Source: Desulfobacterales bacterium (GTDB taxonomy: Bacteria > Desulfobacterota > Desulfobacteria > Desulfobacterales > UBA11574). Taken from it: DNA of 6,485 nt. The stretch lies in assembly GCA_030601485.1 (NCBI GenBank), contig JAUVTO010000102.1:1-6485 (forward strand), given 5' to 3'. Below the pieces are notes generated by a model that was not told the origin of the DNA, did no database searches, and was given only the letters and a program-made list of their open reading frames with translations. The position numbers and the translations under genes were made by a program. Positions 1 through 5,363 of this stretch are shown here, piece after piece. Position 1 is the stretch's first letter; each line of letters begins with the position of its first letter.

Positions 1-3
1 CCA

Positions 4-315
4 ATGAAAGAGCGACGTCTATATAAAAGACATATAGCGATTCTTCCCACAAAAATGGAAACCACATTAACGTCAGGGAGAAAAAAAGTTTTTGATGTTG
101 AAACCAGAAATATATCTATCGGCGGCGCATTCATTTATTCCAAGGATCTCTCCTTTTTTCAGGAAGGCAGACGGGTAATTATAGACTTCACAATCCCGAG
201 TGGTAGTTTCTTTAAATATCTGGCGGACGTGAAGAGTTTGATAGATGGTGAAGGAAGCATGGTACGTTCCAGGTCAGAAGGAATAGCGATTCATTTTGAC
301 AAAGACCTTTACTAG
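4..315 (+). CDS. Single-domain PilZ protein, probable c-di-GMP receptor
   Basis: This 103-residue protein is essentially one PilZ domain. The two sequence signatures of c-di-GMP binding are both present: an RxxxR motif near the N-terminus (R5 to R9, in RRLYKR) and the [D/N]xSxxG motif (N36, S38, G41, in NISIGG). The C-terminal part (MVRSRSEGIAIHF, about 86-98) matches the last beta strands of the PilZ barrel. There is no signal peptide, membrane segment or attached output domain, so it is probably a cytosolic protein that acts by binding a partner, as small PilZ proteins do in motility, exopolysaccharide or regulatory settings; the partner cannot be told from this window. The ATG at 4 lies at the window edge, so its ribosome binding site and any earlier start cannot be seen. 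A strong terminator follows 24 bases after the stop codon, so it ends its own transcription unit. Confidence 0.88.
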   Translation: MKERRLYKRHIAILPTKMETTLTSGRKKVFDVETRNISIGGAFIYSKDLSFFQEGRRVIIDFTIPSGSFFKYLADVKSLIDGEGSMVRSRSEGIAIHFDKDLY

Positions 316-339
316 ACTTGTAAATTGTCAAAGAGCTAG

Positions 340-371
340 CCCCTGTCAGTCATTCTGGCAGGGGTTTTTTT
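340..371 (+). terminator. Rho-independent terminator of the PilZ gene
   Basis: A 10-bp stem (340-349, CCCCTGTCAG, against 355-364, CTGGCAGGGG, with one G-T wobble) encloses a 5-base loop and is followed directly by seven T residues (365-371). It lies 24 bases past the PilZ stop codon and has the complete form of an intrinsic terminator on the plus strand. Confidence 0.92.
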
Positions 372-514
372 GCGTTTGCATCGGAATTTATCTTTTGAAG
401 TTGCCCGATAGCATCAATTTTTCGATCCAGAACCTTTGCCGCTTGGGGCTGGTTCAGCTTTTCTTTGTCGATCAGATGTAAGAGTTTGGTATCGTTGATT
501 TTTGGTTTAGGCAT
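350..514 (-). pseudogene. Remnant of a small helix-turn-helix regulator, internally deleted and truncated
   Basis: Reading from the ATG at 514, the minus strand gives a 54-residue open frame. Its first part (MPKPKINDTKLLHLIDKEKL, then NQPQAAKVL) looks like the opening helices of a 'resolvase/Fis-type' helix-turn-helix as found in small desulfobacterial or phage-type regulators, where the recognition helix (for example GVSRQAVSKRL) should come next. Instead the frame goes straight to LDRKIDAIGQLQKINSDAN, which resembles a downstream helical segment I associate with longer HTH proteins of this sort. It then ends in a short tail (AKKPLPE) that is simply the reverse reading of the PilZ terminator. 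The recognition helix and the C-terminus therefore seem to be lost. The family resemblance is from memory and needs a search. The alternative is a chance frame. Confidence 0.45.
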
Positions 515-528
515 GATCGGCATCCAGG

Positions 529-558
529 TTGACAAATTGAAAAACGGCTAACGATAAT
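529..558 (+). promoter_or_regulatory. Candidate sigma-70 promoter P1
   Basis: A perfect -35 hexamer TTGACA (529-534) is followed after 18 bases by GATAAT (553-558), which matches the -10 consensus at five of six positions. It points toward the stress-protein/GAF gene pair and lies just upstream of a second, better-spaced promoter. Part of it overlaps the start of the minus-strand HTH remnant. Confidence 0.5.
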
Positions 559-575
559 GATTAATGCACTATTTT

Positions 576-604
576 TTGACAATTATCCTGTAGAATGATA
601 TAAA
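576..604 (+). promoter_or_regulatory. Near-consensus sigma-70 promoter P2
   Basis: TTGACA (576-581) and TATAAA (599-604) are separated by exactly 17 bases, giving 11 of 12 consensus positions. Transcription would start near 611 and run through a leader of about 210 bases into the universal stress protein gene. This is the strongest promoter-like sequence in the window. Confidence 0.7.
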
Positions 605-824
605 AAGAAATATTGTAATGTGAATTTGCTCCTCTTACGCATGCACTTTTTCCTGTTCCTCTTGTTGTTAATCCATTATTCAAGTTACAGTACCTTACTA
701 TTTACGGCGCTCTGGCGGCTCTAACTTCCTACAAATTAACAAAATTGATTTTAGTGTCTATATGGCATCCTTGGAATTGTAACCATAAACATTTCAATCC
801 AAAATTGGGGGAAAGGAGGGCAAA
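605..824 (+). other. Long untranslated leader before the stress-protein gene
   Basis: No coding frame with a plausible start or composition is visible between promoter P2 and the start codon at 825. The only further signal is a weaker promoter candidate, TTAACA (736-741), 17 bases, TATATG (759-764), which would shorten the leader to about 50 bases. I see no strong hairpin, riboswitch signature or terminator here. The segment ends in a strong Shine-Dalgarno AGGAGG (814-819). Confidence 0.4.
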
Positions 825-1289
825 ATGGATAAGCAAAAAGTTTTAGTCCCTTACAATTTTACCAATTACGATGAGAAGGCTTTAGACTTCGTCACCCGTA
901 GGTTTGCAAAGGACAAAGGGGCTGAGGTGACATTATTTAACGCATATACCCCTGTGCCGAAGATCGAATTGCGCAACAGTCTAATCATGGAAAAAATCTC
1001 GAGCAACCTGGCCTACCTTCAACAGAAGATTCATGAGCATGAGACAGCGATTAAACAGGCCAGAGAAAAACTGATTCAGAAGGGTTTTTCAAGCAATAGG
1101 ATCCATTACATTTTCAGGGCTCTTAACAAAGATATTGCTCAGGATATCGTTGATCTAGTTTTAGACAACGGATTTGATGTGGTTGTTTTAAATCGTAACC
1201 CTGGCAAGATCACCAGGTTTTTCACCGGAAGAGTCTCCAATAAAGTCATGAAAAGCCTGAAAGAGGTCGCTGTTTATGTCGTAACATGA
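825..1289 (+). CDS. Universal stress protein family protein with degenerate ATP loop
   Basis: This 154-residue protein has the length and alpha/beta pattern of a single UspA domain: an N-terminal strand KVLVPYNFT (5-13), a central helix of charged repeats (about 60-86), and a C-terminal VVVLNRNPG...TGRVSNKVM segment (119-142). In ATP-binding members the last segment carries G-x2-G-x9-G-S/T; here the first two glycines align with L122 and N125, only the third (G135) remains, and the following Ser is R136. The adenine-contacting Asp of the first strand is also replaced, by N11. It is therefore probably a non-ATP-binding, UspA-like dimeric stress protein of the cytosol. The ATG at 825 is fixed by AGGAGG five bases upstream. 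Two tandem promoters precede it, and a GAF gene follows after 78 bases without a terminator, suggesting a two-gene operon. Confidence 0.85.
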   Translation: MDKQKVLVPYNFTNYDEKALDFVTRRFAKDKGAEVTLFNAYTPVPKIELRNSLIMEKISSNLAYLQQKIHEHETAIKQAREKLIQKGFSSNRIHYIFRALNKDIAQDIVDLVLDNGFDVVVLNRNPGKITRFFTGRVSNKVMKSLKEVAVYVVT

Positions 1290-1367
1290 TGAGCTTAATG
1301 ACAATAAAAAAAATGGGGATATGTTACGAAAACGTATAAATGTTAATAGGTGAGGAGGGAGGATCCC

Positions 1368-1919
1368 ATGACTGTTCAAAACAAAATAGATTTGGATATA
1401 TTTCAACTGGTTTTTGAAGTTATTACAAAATCTGAAAATGCAGATACAATGGCAAACCAGTTAGCTCAGGTTTTAGTCGGTGCTCTTGGACTTAAAGGTG
1501 CAACCATATTCGTATTAAATCCGGAATTAGAGGAACTTGAAATTCTTGCCAGTTCCGGGCTGAGCATCAATTATGTTAACAAGGGACCTGTCCTGGTGGA
1601 TAAAAGTATCAAACTCTCGTCAAACCGGGAACCCGTTATCATTAGCGATGTTACAACGAGTGACCGCCTGCAATATCCCGAGAAGGCCAAAGAAGAGGAT
1701 ATAAGAGCGATCGTCTCTCTCCCCATCACTTTACATGGGAAAATAGTCGGTGCTTTGCGCCTTTATCGCTCACAGGTTTGGGATATTTCGGAACGGGATA
1801 TCGAACATCTGCAAGTCGTTGCCCAAAATATCGGTGTGGCCCTGATGTATTTCCGACTTGCGAACGCGGTTTTGTCCGTGAAAGAAACCGTTAATGAAGT
1901 CCACTCGGTGTGGCTATAG
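1368..1919 (+). CDS. Stand-alone GAF domain protein
   Basis: The 183-residue product is one GAF domain covering about residues 10-165. Landmarks are the N-terminal helix IFQLVFEVITKSENADTMAN, the strand GLKGATIFVLN (41-51), the mid-domain EPVIISDVTTSDR (88-100), and the C-terminal AIVSLPITLHGKIVGALRLY (114-133), the classic GAF end in which a ligand pocket is closed. No cysteine is present, so a haem- or bilin-thioether type sensor is unlikely; the ligand (cyclic nucleotide, small molecule) cannot be inferred. No kinase, GGDEF or HTH output domain is attached, so it would have to work through a partner or by binding alone. The start is placed at ATG 1368 rather than the in-frame GTG at 1350, because that GTG lies inside the purine-rich Shine-Dalgarno (AGGAGGGAGG, 1353-1362). 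It follows the stress-protein gene, probably in one operon. No convincing terminator follows; the repeat cluster begins 78 bases on. Confidence 0.82.
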   Translation: MTVQNKIDLDIFQLVFEVITKSENADTMANQLAQVLVGALGLKGATIFVLNPELEELEILASSGLSINYVNKGPVLVDKSIKLSSNREPVIISDVTTSDRLQYPEKAKEEDIRAIVSLPITLHGKIVGALRLYRSQVWDISERDIEHLQVVAQNIGVALMYFRLANAVLSVKETVNEVHSVWL

Positions 1920-2033
1920 ATCAGGAATGCACATTTCCCATCCGAAAGGCACCTGATGAACCATTTTTGATAGCTGCTATTATAACGGATTAAACTTGAC
2001 GGTCTCGTAAAAAGTCGAAAAACACCCTTTTTT

Positions 2034-2103
2034 GTCATTCCGGCGAAAGCCGGAATCCAGTAAATTCAATGGCTTCTGGATGCCGGATCAAGTCCGGCAT
2101 GAC
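2034..2103. repeat. REP/REPIN-like inverted pair (GTCATTCCGGC type)
   Basis: The 70-bp unit begins GTCATTCCGGC and ends GCCGGCATGAC-like (CCGGCATGAC at 2094-2103), with CCAG and CTGG at the inner borders (2057-2060 and 2076-2079). Each arm is itself a hairpin: CCGGC-GAAA-GCCGG (2040-2053) and GCCGGA-TCAAG-TCCGGC (2082-2098). Two REP-like hairpins in opposite orientation around a short AT-rich spacer is the REPIN arrangement. Its last three bases (GAC, 2101-2103) are shared with the start of the next repeat. Units of this kind are common and dispersed in many proteobacterial and desulfobacterial genomes. Confidence 0.7.
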
Positions 2104-2225
2104 GGTCTCGTAAAAAGTTTAAATTCAAGGCGTGCAAATTTTGTAATCATGAGGAGTACTTATCGTACGTTGAATGATTACGAAATGCAGCACAACGCAG
2201 AAGTTGGGCTTTTTACGAGACCGTC
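2101..2225. repeat. 125-bp palindromic MITE-like repeat, complete copy
   Basis: The unit has perfect 17-bp inverted ends and is an imperfect palindrome throughout. Inside the ends, 2118-2128 pairs loosely with 2200-2208, and a central stem runs from GTAATCAT (2143-2150) to ATGATTAC (2174-2181) and on to GTAC (2156-2159) with GTAC (2165-2168) around a 5-base loop. A second copy at 6375-6485 matches 106 of 111 comparable positions. It has no protein of its own; the 116-residue open frame across it at 2032-2382 is a product of the repeat and the antisense strand of the amidase gene. Confidence 0.82.
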
Positions 2226-2229
2226 AAAC

Positions 2230-3012
2230 TTATTTATAACGAATCAGATCGTTATCCGCATCCATCCAGACAGGAAAGGATTCCCTGGCGTTTTGCAGCG
2301 TTTCATAGGACAGCTCGACCGTATAGGTGATTGCCACACTCTTCTTATGGAATATAATATTACCAAAAGGGTCGATTATTGAAGAATCACCACTGTAATG
2401 GTGACCGTTTCCGTCCGTTCCCACGCGATTGACCCCTATAACATAACACTGGTTTTCAACTGCTCGAGCCTGAAGCAGTAACTTCCAGTGACCTGAGCGT
2501 CTTTCAGGCCAGTTGGCGATAAATACGGCCGCATCATACCGGTTTTCGATATTTCGGGTCCAGACCGGAAAACGCAGGTCATAACAGATAAACGGTCTGA
2601 TCTTCCAGCCGCGCAGTTCAACAGTAATATTTTGATGGCCGGCACTGTATACTTTTTCTTCACCGGCCATACGAAAGAGATGCCGTTTATCATACGTAAA
2701 GATCTCGCCTTGGGGTTTTGCCCAGATCAACCGGTTGAAAAATTTATCATTATCATTGACGATGATACTTCCGACCATATCAGCATTTTTTTGCCGTGAT
2801 TTTTCTCTCATCCATTTTACGGAAGAGCCTTGCATGTTTTGAGCAAAACCGGCGGGATTCATGCTGAAACCGGTTGTAAACATTTCCGGCAATACGATAA
2901 GATGTGTGTCATCCTCGACAGCGTCAATCTTATCATCAAATGCGGCCAGGTTGGATTCAATGTCCTCCCAGACCAATTCGGTCTGTATAATAGTGATTTT
3001 TAAATCTTGCAT
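2230..3012 (-). CDS. yafV: Omega-amidase (YafV/NIT2-type nitrilase-superfamily amidohydrolase)
   Basis: The 260-residue protein hydrolyses the amide of 2-oxoglutaramate or 2-oxosuccinamate to the 2-oxo acid and ammonia, in the cytosol. It carries the full nitrilase-superfamily triad: Glu43 (LPEMFTTGF), Lys109 (YDKRHLFRM) and Cys143 (ICYDLRFPVW). It matches E. coli YafV closely as I recall it, including ANWPERRSGHW (166-176), RAVENQCYVIGVNRVG (183-198), DGNGHHYSGDS (200-210) and the FPVWMDAD end, and has nearly the same length (256 there). The start ATG lies inside the end of the aminotransferase gene, overlapping it by 13 bases, with GGAG (3017-3020 on the complement) just ahead, so translation is probably coupled. 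The partner transaminase supplies the substrate. The stop codon at 2230-2232 abuts the repeat cluster and shares two bases with its flanking AAACTT. Confidence 0.93.
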   Translation of the reverse strand: MQDLKITIIQTELVWEDIESNLAAFDDKIDAVEDDTHLIVLPEMFTTGFSMNPAGFAQNMQGSSVKWMREKSRQKNADMVGSIIVNDNDKFFNRLIWAKPQGEIFTYDKRHLFRMAGEEKVYSAGHQNITVELRGWKIRPFICYDLRFPVWTRNIENRYDAAVFIANWPERRSGHWKLLLQARAVENQCYVIGVNRVGTDGNGHHYSGDSSIIDPFGNIIFHKKSVAITYTVELSYETLQNARESFPVWMDADNDLIRYK

Positions 3013-4139
3013 AATTTCTCCGCGGCTTTGTCAAGCGTTTCATCCTTTTTAGCAAAACAGAATCGCAAAACATTATGATCGTCTTTTTGATGATAAAACA
3101 CCGACGGTGGAATTGAAGCCACACCATGTTCCATGATAAGCCGTTTTGAAAATTCCACGTCGAACTCATCAGAAATTTCCGAATAATCGAGCATCTGAAA
3201 ATAAGTGCCGCGACAGGGTATCGGTTTGAAGCGCGATTTTGCAATGAGTGTTAAAAATCTATCTCTCTTTTGTTGATAAAAATTTGAAAGGTTCAGATAA
3301 ACATCCTGGTTCCGCATAAATTCGGCGTAGGCAAACTGAATCGGCGTATTGGATGCAAATGTAAGAAACTGGTGCACCTTTTGAAACTCTTTGGATAGAA
3401 CCCCCGGAGCCAGACAGTATCCGATCTTCCATCCGGTTGTGTGATAGGTTTTTCCAAAGGAACTGATGACAAAGCTTCGTGAAACCAGCTCAGGATGGCG
3501 GGATATGCTTTCATGCCTGAGGCCGTCAAAAATAATATGCTCGTAAACTTCATCACTCAAAATCAACACTTCCGTATCCAGAACAATTTGTTTCAATGCA
3601 GCGATGTCTTCATGCGACCATACGGCTCCAGTGGGGTTATGGGGTGAATTTAGTATAATAAGCCTTGTCTGTGACGTCACAGCGTGTTTAACTTCATCCC
3701 AGTCTATTCGATACTCCGGAAACTTAAATTTGACATATACCGGAATCCCCCCGTTTAATTTAATGGCCGGTACATACGAATCGAATGCCGGCTCGAGCAC
3801 GATTACCTCATCTCCTTTATGGACAACAGCAGTGATTGCCGTGAATAATGCTTCGGTAGCACCGGATGTCACGGTAATTTCAGATTCGGGATCGTAGCGG
3901 GCGTTATATAATTTCATTGTTTTTTCAGCAATCATTTCACGAAGAACCAATACACCCTGCATCGGGGCATACTGATTATGTCCGGAACGCATATATTTAT
4001 TCACCAGATCCGGGAGGTCAGGATGAACATCAAAATCCGGAAATCCCTGTGAAAGATTTATGGCGTTATAATCATTCGACAGCTTCGACATCACCGTAAA
4101 AATGGTAACACCAACATCAGGAAGTTTTGAACGCAGCAT
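3000..4139 (-). CDS. ybdL: PLP-dependent methionine/glutamine aminotransferase (YbdL-like, class I)
   Basis: The 379-residue enzyme is a fold-type I, class I/II aminotransferase of the kynurenine aminotransferase/glutamine transaminase K group. Visible signatures are INLSQGFPDFD (27-37), NQYAPMQG (55-62), TSGATEALF (91-99) for the cofactor phosphate, SPHNPTGAVW (165-174) with N168, SDEVYEHI (195-202) with D196 and Y199, the Schiff-base lysine K230 in SSFGKTYHTTGWK, and the carboxylate-binding R359 (LRFCFAKK). It resembles E. coli YbdL along the whole length as I recall it, which transaminates methionine and other large neutral amino acids with 2-oxo acids. Coupling to the omega-amidase downstream points to glutamine as amino donor, for example to regenerate methionine from 4-methylthio-2-oxobutanoate. 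AAGGGA lies five bases before the ATG. Alternative substrates (aromatic 2-oxo acids, kynurenine) cannot be excluded. Confidence 0.93.
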   Translation of the reverse strand: MLRSKLPDVGVTIFTVMSKLSNDYNAINLSQGFPDFDVHPDLPDLVNKYMRSGHNQYAPMQGVLVLREMIAEKTMKLYNARYDPESEITVTSGATEALFTAITAVVHKGDEVIVLEPAFDSYVPAIKLNGGIPVYVKFKFPEYRIDWDEVKHAVTSQTRLIILNSPHNPTGAVWSHEDIAALKQIVLDTEVLILSDEVYEHIIFDGLRHESISRHPELVSRSFVISSFGKTYHTTGWKIGYCLAPGVLSKEFQKVHQFLTFASNTPIQFAYAEFMRNQDVYLNLSNFYQQKRDRFLTLIAKSRFKPIPCRGTYFQMLDYSEISDEFDVEFSKRLIMEHGVASIPPSVFYHQKDDHNVLRFCFAKKDETLDKAAEKLCKI

Positions 4140-4185
4140 GTTAGTCCCTTGGCTCTATAATTTGTGCTGTTTGTGGTAAAAACTT

Positions 4186-4214
4186 TTGATACAAACTCCC
4201 AAACCTTTTAAAAA
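4186..4214 (+). promoter_or_regulatory. Candidate promoter of the deacetylase gene group
   Basis: TTGATA (4186-4191), 17 bases, TAAAAA (4209-4214) gives five and four matches to the consensus hexamers. The start near 4221 would give a leader of about 120 bases. It lies inside the predicted leader of the opposite operon, so if both promoters are real the two transcripts overlap at their 5' ends. Confidence 0.35.
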
Positions 4215-4225
4215 GGCATTGCCTT
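4213..4225. promoter_or_regulatory. 13-bp palindrome, possible operator in the divergent intergenic region
   Basis: AAGGCA-T-TGCCTT is a perfect 6+6 inverted repeat around one base. It overlaps the -10 of the plus-strand promoter candidate and its likely start point and lies within the leader of the minus-strand operon, where a dimeric repressor could control either direction. No regulator gene is adjacent. Confidence 0.3.
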
Positions 4226-4265
4226 CCTCATTATCTTGAAATATATTCTTATTCTCGATCCGACA

Positions 4266-4294
4266 ACCATATTAAGACATAGATGTTTAGTCAA
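4266..4294 (-). promoter_or_regulatory. Candidate promoter of the aminotransferase/amidase operon
   Basis: On the minus strand TTGACT (4294-4289) is followed after 17 bases by TATGGT (4271-4266), matching the -35 at five and the -10 at four of six positions. Transcription would begin near 4259 and give a leader of about 120 bases before the aminotransferase ATG. Confidence 0.45.
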
Positions 4295-4339
4295 CTTTTA
4301 ATCTTTTCTGCCCTCTCAATTACCGGAAAGGAAACAGAT

Positions 4340-5287
4340 ATGACCAAAACCGGACTTGTATATGATGATCTGTATCTGAAGCACAATACCGGTTCCAACC
4401 ACCCGGAACGGGCTCAAAGGCTTACGGCCATAATTAATATGCTCGAAGGAGCGGGACTCCTTGACAAACTTCTTCACATAGAACCGGTGCCCGCGGAAAG
4501 GAGTATTGTGGAACTCTGTCATGAATCCAGTTATATAGACCGGTTTCAGCGTGCGGTGGAAAGCTCTGCTCCTTTTTTAGATACTCCGGAATGCCCGTTA
4601 AGCCCCGCCACCTTTGAAACGGCCATTTGTGCCGCCGGAGGTATACTCGCGGGAATAGACAACGTGATGCAGGGGAATATAAAAAACTGTTTTTGTGCGG
4701 TAAGACCCCCCGGCCACCACGCAGAACGATCCAAGGCCATGGGTTTTTGTTACTTCAACAATATTGCCATCGCGGCAAAATATCTTCAAAAAAAATATGC
4801 CATTGAACGAATTGTGATAATAGACTGGGACGTACACCACGGTAACGGCACCCAGCATACCTTCGAACAAAACCCGGCCGTATTTTACATAAGCTTTCAC
4901 CAAAACCCCTTGACCTGCTATCCCGGCACGGGAAGAGCTTCAGAAACGGGAACAGGCAAAGGTCAAGGATATACTCTAAACTTCCCCATGCCTCCGGGGG
5001 CAGGAAATCAGGAGTATTTCCAAGCCATGGAAACGGTTGAGCAGGAGATGAAAAAATTCAGGCCCCTGTTTGTCCTTATCTCCGCAGGTTTTGACGCCCA
5101 CACGGACGACCCCCTGGCGCAAATAAGGCTCACCACAGAAGGGTATAAAACGCTGACAAGAAAAGTTAAGGGCATCGCCGAGGACCACGCAGAGGGCAGG
5201 CTGGTTTCCATGCTTGAGGGCGGCTACAACCTGCAGGCACTGGGAGAGTCGGTTGAGACACATGTTCAGGCTCTTTTGGAAGGGTAA
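4340..5287 (+). CDS. Histone-deacetylase-fold zinc deacetylase (class II-like, bacterial)
   Basis: The 315-residue protein is a complete HDAC/acetoin-utilisation/APAH-type amidohydrolase. Zinc ligands D164 and H166 (IDWDVHHGNG) and D252 (SAGFDAH), catalytic H126-H127 (RPPGHHAE), the charge-relay D162 and the transition-state tyrosine Y296 (EGGYN) are all present, as is GFCYFNN (135-141), so it should be active on an acyl-amide. At the position that is Glu in polyamine deacetylases of the HDAC10 type, this protein has L259 (DDPLAQ), as in HDAC6; that favours an acyl-lysine or other neutral substrate, by inference. The frame is open from 4283, but the ATG at 4340 is chosen because AAGGA (4328-4332) precedes it by seven bases and homology begins at TGLVYDD. 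It is cytosolic, with no signal peptide. It heads a probable operon with the next two genes. Substrate unknown. Confidence 0.92.
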   Translation: MTKTGLVYDDLYLKHNTGSNHPERAQRLTAIINMLEGAGLLDKLLHIEPVPAERSIVELCHESSYIDRFQRAVESSAPFLDTPECPLSPATFETAICAAGGILAGIDNVMQGNIKNCFCAVRPPGHHAERSKAMGFCYFNNIAIAAKYLQKKYAIERIVIIDWDVHHGNGTQHTFEQNPAVFYISFHQNPLTCYPGTGRASETGTGKGQGYTLNFPMPPGAGNQEYFQAMETVEQEMKKFRPLFVLISAGFDAHTDDPLAQIRLTTEGYKTLTRKVKGIAEDHAEGRLVSMLEGGYNLQALGESVETHVQALLEG

Positions 5288-5363
5288 GATAGTTCGCCGA
5301 CCGTTAGTCTATATTGAACATATTAAAATCGCAGTGTAAAGTTTGCACCGGAGAGAAACGATC

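Larger units (their letters stand above)
1998..2225. repeat. Nested repeat cluster with perfect 17-bp terminal inverted repeats
   Basis: The 17-mer GACGGTCTCGTAAAAAG occurs at 1998-2014 and again at 2101-2117, and its exact reverse complement closes the cluster at 2209-2225. The hexamer AAACTT stands immediately outside both ends (1992-1997 and 2226-2231), as a target-site duplication would. Inside are a linker (2015-2033), a REP-type inverted pair (2034-2103) and a 125-bp palindromic unit (2101-2225). There is no transposase frame, so the cluster is non-autonomous. It fills the gap between the convergent GAF and omega-amidase genes, where its hairpins may also act as a bidirectional barrier to transcription. 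The bases from 1920 to 1997 hold nothing else that I recognise. Confidence 0.8.

Noticed and set aside
1350..1367. Upstream GTG start for the GAF protein
   Set aside because: The GTG and next codons are the Shine-Dalgarno of the ATG at 1368; a gene starting there would lack its own site.
1920..1968. ATCAGG (1920-1925) with CCTGAT (1952-1957) followed by five T residues as a terminator of the GAF gene
   Set aside because: The stem is only six base pairs with a 26-base loop, and the T run is offset from it; too weak to call.
1998..2225. CRISPR-like array because of repeated 17-mers
   Set aside because: Only two direct copies and one inverted copy exist, spacing is unequal, and the pattern is that of inverted-repeat mobile units.
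2032..2382. Plus-strand open frame of 116 codons starting in the repeat cluster
   Set aside because: It consists of translated repeat sequence and the antisense of the amidase 3' end, with no ribosome binding site or family signature.
3604..3897. Plus-strand open frame of 97 codons inside the aminotransferase gene
   Set aside because: It is antisense to a clearly conserved enzyme and has no start signal or recognisable domain.
4283..4339. Upstream ATG start for the deacetylase
   Set aside because: The extra 19 residues have no family counterpart, and a well-placed AAGGA precedes the ATG at 4340.
4976..5263. Minus-strand open frames opposite the deacetylase gene
   Set aside because: They are opposite-strand readings of conserved HDAC sequence with no signatures of their own.
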